From contig HF988643.1 in NCBI GenBank assembly GCA_000434675.1, positions 3,338-23,038 on the forward strand: DNA of 19,701 nt, written 5' to 3'. Made by a program: the position numbers and the translations under genes. Shown here piece after piece: positions 1 to 5,299 of this stretch. Numbering within the stretch: the stretch's first letter is position 1; every line of letters starts with the position of its first letter. Origin of the DNA: Faecalibacterium sp. CAG:1138. GTDB taxonomy: Bacteria > Bacillota > Clostridia > Christensenellales > CAG-917. The notes beneath the pieces were generated by a model that searched no databases, was not told the DNA's origin, and worked only from the letters and a program-made list of their open reading frames with translations.

Positions 1-223
1 GCTCTTCCATTCTGCTTAAAAACCTGCTGAGTGCCGGAGCGCTCATTTGCGTTCGCGCCATAAGCTCCGTCATCGACATAGCCGGTTTTTTGCTTTCGTA
101 CATCACCGAACCGATAATATATTCGCTTTGGCTGAGGTTGTCTGAAAACAAATTCTGCCTTGCAAACTGCGCCACCTGCGCCAGCGAAAACAATAGGTTC
201 TTTGCGGTTTCGTGTTTATCCAT
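1..223 (-). CDS. MarR-family transcriptional regulator (partial, N-terminal 74 residues)
   Basis: The gene runs off the left edge, so only about half of a typical MarR protein (around 140-150 residues) is visible. The reading starts MDKHETAKNLLFSLAQV, an amphipathic dimerisation-type helix. It continues through SQSEYIIGSVMYES into SMTELMARTQMSAPALSRFLSRMEE, which has the helix-turn-helix pattern of MarR proteins: a mid helix, a turn, then a recognition helix with the S-x-x-x-R-x-L-x-x-x-E spacing. A GGAG ribosome binding site lies 6 nt upstream of the ATG, and a consensus-like promoter with inverted repeats lies just beyond it. By family knowledge it would bind DNA as a dimer and be released by a small ligand. 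Its ligand and targets cannot be told here; its own promoter is the obvious target. The family call is fairly safe, but no C-terminal wing is available to confirm it. Confidence 0.75.
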   Translation of the reverse strand, partial: MDKHETAKNLLFSLAQVAQFARQNLFSDNLSQSEYIIGSVMYESKKPAMSMTELMARTQMSAPALSRFLSRMEE

Positions 224-262
224 TTTTTCTCCGAAACGGGCGACGAGACCCGTCAAAAATTA

Positions 263-314
263 TTAACATTGTTAAGCATTGTTTATAATATACCCGTTGA
301 CAGAAAAAGTCAAC
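263..314 (-). promoter_or_regulatory. SigA-type promoter and likely operator of the marR-like gene
   Basis: On the minus strand there is TTGACT (308-313), a 17-bp spacer and TATTAT (285-290), placing the start of transcription near 278. Two inverted repeats sit on it: GTTGAC/GTCAAC (296-301 and 309-314), overlapping the -35, and TTAAC-ATT-GTTAA (263-275), just after the start point. A further AACAATG unit repeats nearby. Dyads at these places fit autorepression by the MarR-like product; that link is inference. Confidence 0.6.
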
Positions 315-360
315 GGTATAAGATAATATTATTATTATATTTTTGTCTTAAAACAAAATT

Positions 361-387
361 AAATCACGGCGGAAAGTGCCGTGATTT
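361..387 (-). terminator. Rho-independent terminator after the TRIC-family gene
   Basis: A perfect 10-bp stem AAATCACGGC/GCCGTGATTT with a 7-nt loop lies 10 nt past the stop codon of the 397-1029 gene. On the minus strand it is followed by an AT-rich tract with T clusters rather than a pure T run, so efficiency is uncertain. Confidence 0.6.
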
Positions 388-396
388 TGATTTTTC

Positions 397-1029
397 TTAT
401 TCTTTTTTGTCTTCGATTGTCGGGAAATTCAGATGATATTTCACGGCAACGTACCTTATAGCGATGATGACGATAAAACCTATCACGGTCGCCCACTCTT
501 TTCCTGTAAGCTCGTAGACGCCGACAGCCACCGACGCGCCCACGAACGCCGCAATGGCATAGACGTGTTTCGTGAATATATACGGTCTGTCGCCGGCAAT
601 AACGTCGCGCAAAAGTCCGCCGCCGACGCCCGAAATGCAGCTGACGGTTACGATGAGAAACAAATTCGGAACCCCGATGTTGAAGCAGTACATCACCGCC
701 GCCACCGTGAACGCGGCAAGGCCCAGCGAATCAACCGCCACGAAAATCATTCCGTGCACGAATTTGTTGTCCAGAAACTTTCTGACGAACGGGAAAAACA
801 TCAGCATCGACGAAACCGCCGCCACGATGCAGTAGGTCGGATGCTCGAACATTACAGGCGGAGAAACGTTCAGGATAACGTCCCTCGTAACGCCGCCGCC
901 GACCGACGTGATTATGCCCATCATCAGTATGCCGAAAAGATCGAATTTTTTTCGTATGCCGACCATCGCGCCCGAAAAAGCGAATGCGACCGTACCGATA
1001 ATTTCCAAACAAAAAACAATTCCGTCCAT
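397..1029 (-). CDS. TRIC/UPF0126-family inner membrane protein (trimeric cation-channel-like)
   Basis: The 210-residue protein is almost entirely hydrophobic, with about seven membrane helices. It carries the two internally repeated family signatures: SVGGGVTRDV in the first half and GVGGGLLRDVIAGDRPYIF in the second. In bacteria this family (UPF0126, YvgT/YadS-like) forms trimeric membrane channels; cation conduction is documented for some members and small-solute transport has been suggested for others, so the substrate is left open. The ATG at 1029 is chosen because GAGGG stands 5 nt before it and the promoter's -10 lies upstream of it; a longer frame to 1086 would begin inside the promoter. 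It is a single-gene unit between its own promoter and the hairpin at 361-387. Length and topology are normal for the family. Confidence 0.85.
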   Translation of the reverse strand: MDGIVFCLEIIGTVAFAFSGAMVGIRKKFDLFGILMMGIITSVGGGVTRDVILNVSPPVMFEHPTYCIVAAVSSMLMFFPFVRKFLDNKFVHGMIFVAVDSLGLAAFTVAAVMYCFNIGVPNLFLIVTVSCISGVGGGLLRDVIAGDRPYIFTKHVYAIAAFVGASVAVGVYELTGKEWATVIGFIVIIAIRYVAVKYHLNFPTIEDKKE

Positions 1030-1058
1030 TTTTTCCCTCGACAAATTTTCGTATAGTG

Positions 1059-1086
1059 ATTGTAGCACGAAAAATCGGCTTTGCAA
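1059..1086 (-). promoter_or_regulatory. Promoter of the TRIC-family gene
   Basis: The minus strand reads TTGCAA (1081-1086), a 16-bp spacer and TACAAT (1059-1064), preceded by TGC, which gives an extended -10 (TGnTACAAT). Nearly the same GTGCTACAAT block occurs in the promoter at 16523-16551. The start of transcription would be near 1052, about 23 nt before the ATG. Confidence 0.55.
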
Positions 1087-1088
1087 AC

Positions 1089-1117
1089 AAAAAGCGACAA
1101 TATTTTTGCCGCTTTTT
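1089..1117 (-). terminator. Rho-independent terminator after the phosphohexomutase gene
   Basis: On the minus strand the stem GCGGCAA/TTGTCGC (one G-T pair, 5-nt loop) is extended by an A5/T5 pair of tracts, ending in a T run. It lies 8 nt after the stop codon at 1125. This is a classic intrinsic terminator; it abuts the -35 of the next promoter. Confidence 0.8.
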
Positions 1118-1124
1118 TCTTTTT

Positions 1125-2879
1125 TTATATTCCGAAGGTGTTTTTGATCGAGAGGAGCAGGTCTTCTCCCGCTTTTTGGCTCTCCTCAAGCGTCGGGCGC
1201 GAAGTGGAAACGTAAATCTTGAGCTTCGGTTCGGTGCCCGACGGCCTTACGCACATCCAGTCGCCGTTTGCCATGCGATAAAACGCCGCGTTGGTTTTCG
1301 GAAGGCTTATGCTTTCGGTGCGTCCGCCCGCAAACGTCGTTACGCCCAAAACGTAGTCGGAAAAGCTTTCGACTTTTTCGCCCGCAAATTCCGTTTTGAT
1401 TTCGCTTCTGATTTTTTGCATGATGGCGGTCATTTTCTCAAATCCGTCCAAGCCGCCAAACGTTATGCTGACGCCTTTTTCGACGTAGTAGCCGTACTTT
1501 TTGAAAATCTCCTGAAGTCTGTCGTAAACCGAAGTGCCTTCGCTTTCGTATTTGCACGCCATTTCGGCAAAAATCATGCTGGCGACGACCGCGTCCTTAT
1601 CCCTTGCGTGGGTGCCAACCAGGCTGCCGTAGCTTTCCTCGAAACCGAATTCGTAGGTATATTCGCCCGAGGTTTCCCACTCTTTTATCTTTTCGCCGAT
1701 AAACTTGAAGCCCGTCAGAACGTCAAAGGTTTTCGCTCCGTAACCTGCGGCCACCTTCCTTGCAAGATCGGTGGTAACTATGGTTTTCACAACCGCCGCG
1801 TTCTTCGGCAAAATCCCCTCGGCTTTTTTGACGGAAAGCACGTAGTCCATCATCAGAACGCCGATCTGGTTGCCCGTCAGAAGCACGAATTTTCCGTTGT
1901 CGTCGCGGACGGCGATGCCCATTCTGTCGCAGTCGGGATCGGTGCCGATGACGACGTTGCTGCCGATTTTTTCGGCAAGCTCCACGGCCATTTTCAGCGT
2001 GTCGCTCTCTTCCGGATTAGGCACTCTGACGGTGGAGAAATTCTCGTCCGGCTCGGCTTGCTCCGGAACCACCGTAACCGGTATTCCTATTTTTTTAAGT
2101 ATGGTCATAACCGGCATATATCCGCTGCCGTGGACCGGCGTGTAAACGATTTTCACCTTGCCGTTTGCGGCTTTTATGGCGTCAGGCGACAGCGAAAGCT
2201 TTTCGATGGCGGCGAAATATTTTTCGTCCAGCGAGCGGCCGATAACGGTTATGTATTCGTCGGCTTTGAAGTTGTCCTTCCCTTTTATGCCGTCTTCGGT
2301 AAGCAAAGTGTCCGCCACCTCGAGGCCGAACACGTCGGTTTTCTTTATGAATTTCACCACTTCGGCGGTGGCTTCGGGGCTCATTTGCGCTCCGTCCTCG
2401 CCGTAAACCTTATAACCGTTATACGCAGGCGGATTGTGGCTTGCGGTGATCATTATGCCCGCGATTGCGCCCGTTTCCCTGACGGCAAAGCTGCACATCG
2501 GAACGGGCCTTACGTCCTCGAACAGGTAGCTTGCAATCTTTTTTGCCGACAGCACCTTTGCGCACTCTATCGCAAACTTTTTGCTGAACCGGCGGGTGTC
2601 GTAGCTTATGACTACGCCGCGTTTTTTCGCTTCCTCGCCGAGGCTTTCGACGAAAGCCGCGAGGCCTACGGTTGCGCGCCTCACCATAAAAATATTCATT
2701 CTGTTCGGGCCCATGCCCAGAACGCCGCGCATGCCTGCCGTTCCGAACTGAAGTTCCGCGGCAAAACGCTCTTTTATCTCGTTATCGTCGTCTTTTATTC
2801 CGATAAGCTCCGTTTTCTGCTCCGAAGTCAGCTCTTTTGAGTTTAACCAGGTCTGATAAATCGCCTTATAATCTGTCAT
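1125..2879 (-). CDS. pgcA: Alpha-D-phosphohexomutase (phosphoglucomutase/phosphomannomutase)
   Basis: This cytosolic enzyme interconverts hexose 1- and 6-phosphates, feeding UDP-glucose and other cell-wall sugar precursors. All four active-site loops can be read in the 584 residues: the phosphoserine loop TASHNP (145-150, serine 147), the metal loop DPDCDR (314-319), the sugar loop GFEESYG (412-418) and the phosphate loop RPSGTEPK (545-552). Length matches the PgcA/PGM2-like subgroup (about 570-600) rather than the shorter PMM/PGM or GlmM. The ATG at 2879 is preceded by AAGGAG at ideal spacing. It is transcribed alone from the promoter at 3001-3030, through a leader of about 115 nt, to the terminator at 1089-1117. 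Whether it prefers glucose or mannose phosphate cannot be told from these motifs; the symbol follows the Bacillus orthologue. Confidence 0.93.
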   Translation of the reverse strand: MTDYKAIYQTWLNSKELTSEQKTELIGIKDDDNEIKERFAAELQFGTAGMRGVLGMGPNRMNIFMVRRATVGLAAFVESLGEEAKKRGVVISYDTRRFSKKFAIECAKVLSAKKIASYLFEDVRPVPMCSFAVRETGAIAGIMITASHNPPAYNGYKVYGEDGAQMSPEATAEVVKFIKKTDVFGLEVADTLLTEDGIKGKDNFKADEYITVIGRSLDEKYFAAIEKLSLSPDAIKAANGKVKIVYTPVHGSGYMPVMTILKKIGIPVTVVPEQAEPDENFSTVRVPNPEESDTLKMAVELAEKIGSNVVIGTDPDCDRMGIAVRDDNGKFVLLTGNQIGVLMMDYVLSVKKAEGILPKNAAVVKTIVTTDLARKVAAGYGAKTFDVLTGFKFIGEKIKEWETSGEYTYEFGFEESYGSLVGTHARDKDAVVASMIFAEMACKYESEGTSVYDRLQEIFKKYGYYVEKGVSITFGGLDGFEKMTAIMQKIRSEIKTEFAGEKVESFSDYVLGVTTFAGGRTESISLPKTNAAFYRMANGDWMCVRPSGTEPKLKIYVSTSRPTLEESQKAGEDLLLSIKNTFGI

Positions 2880-2900
2880 AAAAACTCCTTATTTTGGTGA

Positions 2901-2946
2901 TTTATCCACTTTTGGCGTGCATATTGTGGACATTTTTGTGGATAAA
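2901..2946 (-). promoter_or_regulatory. Leader hairpin with inverted DnaA-box-like sites upstream of the phosphohexomutase
   Basis: TTTATCCAC (2901-2909) and GTGGATAAA (2938-2946) form a perfect 9-bp inverted repeat within the transcribed leader, ending 11 nt before the ribosome binding site. Read as DNA, the right arm contains a full DnaA box on the minus strand (TTATCCACA, 2937-2945) and the left arm one with a single mismatch (TTATCCACT, 2902-2910). A looser copy with two mismatches lies at 2925-2933. Either a leader RNA hairpin or a DnaA binding site would fit; neither is proven. Confidence 0.4.
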
Positions 2947-3000
2947 CCGCCGTTTTTATTCATTTTTGGATATGTGTCCGATTTTTGCTCCAACGTATAA

Positions 3001-3030
3001 ATTATACTCCATTTTATATAACCTTGTCAA
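3001..3030 (-). promoter_or_regulatory. SigA-type promoter of the phosphohexomutase gene
   Basis: The minus strand reads TTGACA (3025-3030), an 18-bp spacer and TATAAT (3001-3006), both hexamers perfect. Predicted start of transcription is near 2994, leaving a leader of about 115 nt. Confidence 0.7.
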
Positions 3031-3227
3031 TGTCAATTACGACAATCGGCCGCATAAAAAGCTAAAAAAGCACCAATCAAAAATAAAGCAAATTCTCAAA
3101 AAAACTACTTTTTTTAACCATTAAAAACGATTATGTGAAAAATCAATACGTATCCCTCTCCTGCCGTGTTGATCGAACCACTCATTGTGTTTTTGATTTT
3201 ATTCTATAAATATTTTGTCAAAATAGA
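3031..3227. other. AT-rich intergenic stretch without recognisable features
   Basis: This lies between two divergent promoters (the phosphohexomutase to the left, the RNA unit to the right). It is visibly AT-rich with A and T runs and no open frame with a ribosome binding site. A short tRNA-like string near 3165-3180 does not fold as a T arm. I see nothing else in it. Confidence 0.5.
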
Positions 3228-3256
3228 TTGAATTATTCTTTAGAGTGTGTTATATT
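3228..3256 (+). promoter_or_regulatory. SigA-type promoter of the structured RNA / small-peptide unit
   Basis: TTGAAT (3228-3233), a 17-bp spacer and TATATT (3251-3256). The predicted start of transcription, 7 nt after the -10, is 3263. This is exactly the first base of the 13-nt arm that closes the RNA structure, which supports both calls together. Confidence 0.6.
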
Positions 3257-3262
3257 TATTTT

Positions 3263-3443
3263 GCCAAACTAAACGAATCCTTATTGTTGCAAGGGCTCTT
3301 TATATTTTTTAAGGGTGAATAATACCCTCTATTTGACACATCATAGAATTTGATAAAAATGCAAATTCCATTCGGTGTGTCATGTAAGTTAGTTCTTGCA
3401 TAGAATCCGTTTAGTTTGGCGACTATCGGAGTTTGCGTTTTTT
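3263..3443 (+). ncRNA. Predicted structured RNA (independent small RNA or long leader), family not recognised
   Basis: The segment is strongly self-complementary. The 5' arm GCCAAACTAAACG (3263-3275) pairs perfectly with CGTTTAGTTTGGC (3408-3420). Inside it nest TGCAAG/CTTGCA (3288-3293 with 3395-3400), a small hairpin AGGGT/ACCCT (3312-3316 with 3324-3328), and a two-step hairpin: TGACACA/TGTGTCA (3334-3340 with 3376-3382) then GAATTTG/CAAATTC (3346-3352 with 3362-3368). It starts at a predicted transcription start and is followed by a strong terminator at 3444-3471, so a discrete transcript of about 208 nt is expected. Paired ends and an internally looped rod recall 6S RNA, but the side hairpin is on the 5' strand, which does not match the usual 6S plan. 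It may instead be a riboswitch-like leader for the peptides at 3497-3688, or a small palindromic mobile element. Confidence 0.5.
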
Positions 3444-3471
3444 TGCGACAACTTCGGTTGTCGCATTTTTT
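3444..3471 (+). terminator. Rho-independent terminator with UUCG tetraloop
   Basis: Perfect 9-bp stem TGCGACAAC/GTTGTCGCA closed by a TTCG loop and followed by six T residues. It stands 26 nt before the start codon of the first small peptide, so it either ends a separate RNA or acts as an attenuator. A 5-bp alternative pairing, GCGAC (3419-3423) with GTCGC (3460-3464), would compete with both the closing helix and this terminator. Confidence 0.85.
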
Positions 3472-3496
3472 GTTTACCGGAAGGAGGTGAAAGCTT

Positions 3497-3568
3497 GTGG
3501 CAGGATTCATGATCGTCATCGAATTCGTTGTCGTCCTTATCGCAATTTGGGGCGCTCTGCATAGATAG
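3497..3568 (+). CDS. Small hydrophobic membrane peptide A (23 residues)
   Basis: A GTG start follows AAGGAGGTGA, a near-perfect Shine-Dalgarno, with about 9 nt between GGAGG and the GTG. The product reads MAGFMIVIEFVVVLIAIWGALHR: one continuous hydrophobic stretch of about 18 residues with a lone glutamate at position 9 and a basic C-terminus. It would span the membrane once, or lie at its surface. Size and composition resemble type I toxin peptides, holin-like peptides and small membrane regulators, but I recognise no specific family. It comes straight after the terminator at 3444-3471 and is followed 45 nt later by a second peptide with the same signal and layout. The strong, correctly spaced ribosome binding site is the main reason to believe that so short a frame is translated. 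Confidence 0.6.
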   Translation: MAGFMIVIEFVVVLIAIWGALHR

Positions 3569-3613
3569 TCCCAAACTCAACAACAAAATAACACAAAAAG
3601 GAGGTGAAGACGG

Positions 3614-3688
3614 ATGTTGCTGGAAGTAATAGCAATATTGATTTGCGCCATTGTTGATTTGGCCTTAGCCAAATGGCTGTGCAAATAA
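3614..3688 (+). CDS. Small hydrophobic membrane peptide B (24 residues)
   Basis: The ATG is preceded by AAGGAGGTGAAGACGG, so the ribosome binding site and its 9-nt spacing match those of peptide A almost exactly. The product reads MLLEVIAILICAIVDLALAKWLCK: a single hydrophobic segment with an acidic residue at position 4, an aspartate in mid-helix, and a lysine-tryptophan and cysteine-lysine end. The two peptides share their plan (short acidic N-terminal part, hydrophobic core, aromatic residue, basic tail) but not a clear sequence, so they may be a diverged duplicate or a two-component pair. No family is recognised. No clear terminator follows. A weak TGGGTTT/AAACCCA inverted repeat lies at 3713-3751, before the next gene. 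Confidence 0.6.
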   Translation: MLLEVIAILICAIVDLALAKWLCK

Positions 3689-3759
3689 TATAACTGCATA
3701 AACACAATTACTTGGGTTTTCTCGATAGTTACCATTTTGAACCGAAACCCATTTGATTC

Positions 3760-3802
3760 GCTTATTTGTAGCAATATCTCATGGCTTATCGCTAGCAATA
3801 TC
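3760..3802 (+). repeat. Two 19-bp direct repeats upstream of the unknown operon
   Basis: GCTTATTTGTAGCAATATC (3760-3778) and GCTTATCGCTAGCAATATC (3784-3802) differ at three adjacent positions and start 24 bp apart. Their outer edges add a GATTCG/CGAATC inversion. They lie about 50 bp before the start codon at 3851, a place where tandem regulator sites are common. No clear -35/-10 pair was found beside them. Confidence 0.55.
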
Positions 3803-3850
3803 GAATCAATTATCTAAAAACATAAAATTATATAAACGGAGGAGAAAATC

Positions 3851-4498
3851 ATGAAAGACTATAGCGTTTTGTGTATGCAAGACCAATTTGCATTTGACAA
3901 AATCATTCAGGTGCGTGTAAGCGCAAAAGATGAAGAAGAAGCAAAGCAAAAAGCATTGAAAACAATAAGAGAATCTTACCCAAACGCCGTGCTCGCGCCA
4001 GAACTGCCGGGAACCAGAGTCGTTATAGAAGTAGGAGACAATTCCTTAAGAGATTTTGTCGACGATTATATTTATCTCTATTCGACCGTCTATAAAACAT
4101 ATGAAAAAAAGGCCGAAGAGGGACAAGCGCTGGTTCAAAACCTTAAAAATGGGTATTCAGTCCTCGGCATTAATAATGATTTGTTTTTGGACATAATGAT
4201 TGTGCTTATCAAACAACCAATGTTGGTCGACAAAAAATGCTCTTTTGCAGAATTCTCTTTTATGTTTAATTCACTTGGTTATTCTGCCAAAATAGAATTG
4301 TATCCAACGTTTCAAGTTCCAACCACACAACCGGACGAAACAACTTCGGAAGGCCTTTCAACTTTTATAAAATCTGCGCCGGATATATTGCGGTTTGACA
4401 TTTTAAAGCTAATTATATTGTTCTTTTCCGTTGACGGAATAACCGAAGCAAGGAAACAATACATATACGATTTTTACAGAAAATATTTTGAAAATTAA
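3851..4498 (+). CDS. Hypothetical protein (215 residues), possibly with a TerB-like C-terminal helical region
   Basis: I do not recognise this protein. It starts at an ATG with GGAGGAG 6-8 nt upstream. The N-terminal 60 residues alternate strand and helix: YSVLCMQDQF, then a charged helix DEEEAKQKALKTIRESY, then a strand RVVIEVG. This looks like a small alpha/beta domain. A helical middle with VYKTYEKKAEEGQALVQ follows, then a Thr/Pro-rich linker (about 155-165) and a helical C-terminus ending FSVDGITEARKQYIYDFYRKYFEN. The VDG-x-T-x-A-R-K-x-Y-I ending weakly recalls TerB-like domains. There is no signal peptide or membrane helix. It is the first gene of a compact three-gene unit (13-nt and 11-nt gaps). 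Base use is more AT-rich than in the flanking housekeeping genes, which suggests acquisition. Confidence 0.8.
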   Translation: MKDYSVLCMQDQFAFDKIIQVRVSAKDEEEAKQKALKTIRESYPNAVLAPELPGTRVVIEVGDNSLRDFVDDYIYLYSTVYKTYEKKAEEGQALVQNLKNGYSVLGINNDLFLDIMIVLIKQPMLVDKKCSFAEFSFMFNSLGYSAKIELYPTFQVPTTQPDETTSEGLSTFIKSAPDILRFDILKLIILFFSVDGITEARKQYIYDFYRKYFEN

Positions 4499-4511
4499 CG
4501 AGGGATAAATT

Positions 4512-4739
4512 ATGATGATATATCAAAACTATAGCGGACATTCAAGCGTTGTTGCCTTTTCTTTAGGTTCCGATTATATCGACGTTCAATTTTCGGACTA
4601 TTCGATTTATCGTTATTCTTACAGATCTGCCGGCGTCCATAACGTTGAAGAAATGAAAAAACTTGCAATAAAAGGAATCGGACTAAACTCTTATATTATC
4701 CGTTGCTGCAAAAGTCTTTATGAAAGAAAAATCAGATAA
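4512..4739 (+). CDS. Small KTSC-like domain protein (75 residues)
   Basis: This is the second gene of the island operon, 13 nt after its neighbour, with GAGGG before tandem ATG codons (4512 and 4515; either may be used). The protein reads as a single small domain: SSVVAFSLGSDYIDVQFSDYSIYRYSY, two strands with the I-x-V-x-F-x-D/N-x-x-x-Y-x-Y pattern typical of KTSC-type domains. A helix with MKKLAIKGIGLNSYIIRCCKSLYERK follows. KTSC domains are small and poorly characterised; their role is unknown, though some are carried by phages and mobile DNA. The likeness is by eye to that pattern only. It is cytosolic, with no signal or membrane segment. Confidence 0.7.
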   Translation: MMIYQNYSGHSSVVAFSLGSDYIDVQFSDYSIYRYSYRSAGVHNVEEMKKLAIKGIGLNSYIIRCCKSLYERKIR

Positions 4740-4750
4740 GGAGAAACAAA

Positions 4751-5254
4751 ATGTCACTGGAATCCTATCAACGAAAAATCGATGACTTCGTTCTAATTTG
4801 TTATAATGAATACTTACCGCTGGGCGGAAAACGCACTACGTTTTATGAAAGAGGTTGGTTTGAAGAAATGTATACCTTTAATTTTAATATTTTAGGTGAA
4901 GATTTGCCGATTCAGGTTTACGTTCATTTTGATTTGTTTGAACGCGGAAAAGGCCCTGACGGCGAACAGCTTTACTCCGTCACCAGCCGACTAGGCTTCA
5001 GGGTTCCTTACATAGAAAGATTATGGCAAGCCGACCCGCTTCAACCTATGCGATTCACAATAAAACCGGACATTATTTATTCGGGGAACCTCGATTTTTC
5101 TTACAACGGTAGTCACGGAAACAACGCCATAAACGGAATAATTCCGGTAGGCCAAAATATGGATTCGACTATCGCACAATTTTGTGCGGATGTGATGGCA
5201 AATCTCGACGGCCCGTATCAATATATTATCGGAAAATACAACGGCCTCTGTTAG
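4751..5254 (+). CDS. Hypothetical protein (167 residues)
   Basis: No family is recognised. The ATG has AAGGAG 7 nt upstream and lies 11 nt after the KTSC-like gene, making it the last gene of the island operon. It is rich in aromatic residues and in beta-strand patterns (MYTFNFNILGEDLPIQVYVHFDLF, YSVTSRLGFRVPYIE, MRFTIKPDIIYSG). A Gly/Asn stretch SYNGSHGNNAINGIIP follows, and a helical tail DSTIAQFCADVMANLDGPYQYIIG. It has no signal peptide or membrane helix, so it is probably a soluble beta-rich protein. It ends 45 bp from the convergent VanW-family gene, with no clear terminator between them. Function is unknown, and nothing in the motifs points to an enzyme. Confidence 0.8.
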   Translation: MSLESYQRKIDDFVLICYNEYLPLGGKRTTFYERGWFEEMYTFNFNILGEDLPIQVYVHFDLFERGKGPDGEQLYSVTSRLGFRVPYIERLWQADPLQPMRFTIKPDIIYSGNLDFSYNGSHGNNAINGIIPVGQNMDSTIAQFCADVMANLDGPYQYIIGKYNGLC

Positions 5255-5299
5255 TAAAATAAGGAACCGACAAAGAGAAATCTCAAAAGCATATCGCCT

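Noticed and set aside
1056..2840. Long plus-strand open frame of 594 codons
   Set aside because: It lies opposite the phosphohexomutase, whose four catalytic loops are intact. The plus-strand product is Arg/His/Phe-rich and low-complexity, with no ribosome binding site, as expected for an antisense shadow.
2880..3130. Possible chromosomal replication origin from the DnaA-like boxes and AT-rich DNA
   Set aside because: There are only one to three boxes, with no dnaA, dnaN or other origin genes in the window. Kept as a regulatory-site finding only.
3150..3185. tRNA-like string (ATCGAACC on the plus strand, GGTTCGAT on the minus strand), considered as a tRNA remnant or attachment site for the island
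   Set aside because: The flanking bases do not form a 5-bp T stem, there is no acceptor or anticodon stem, and no second copy was seen at the other island edge.
3312..3328. AGGGTGAATAATACCCT considered as a T-box core
   Set aside because: The T-box consensus (AGGGTGGnACCGCG) is not followed beyond the first six bases; here the string simply forms a small hairpin.
3256..3519. Minus-strand open frame of 87 codons across the structured RNA
   Set aside because: No ribosome binding site and no recognisable protein. The region is better explained by the promoter, RNA helices and terminator on the plus strand.
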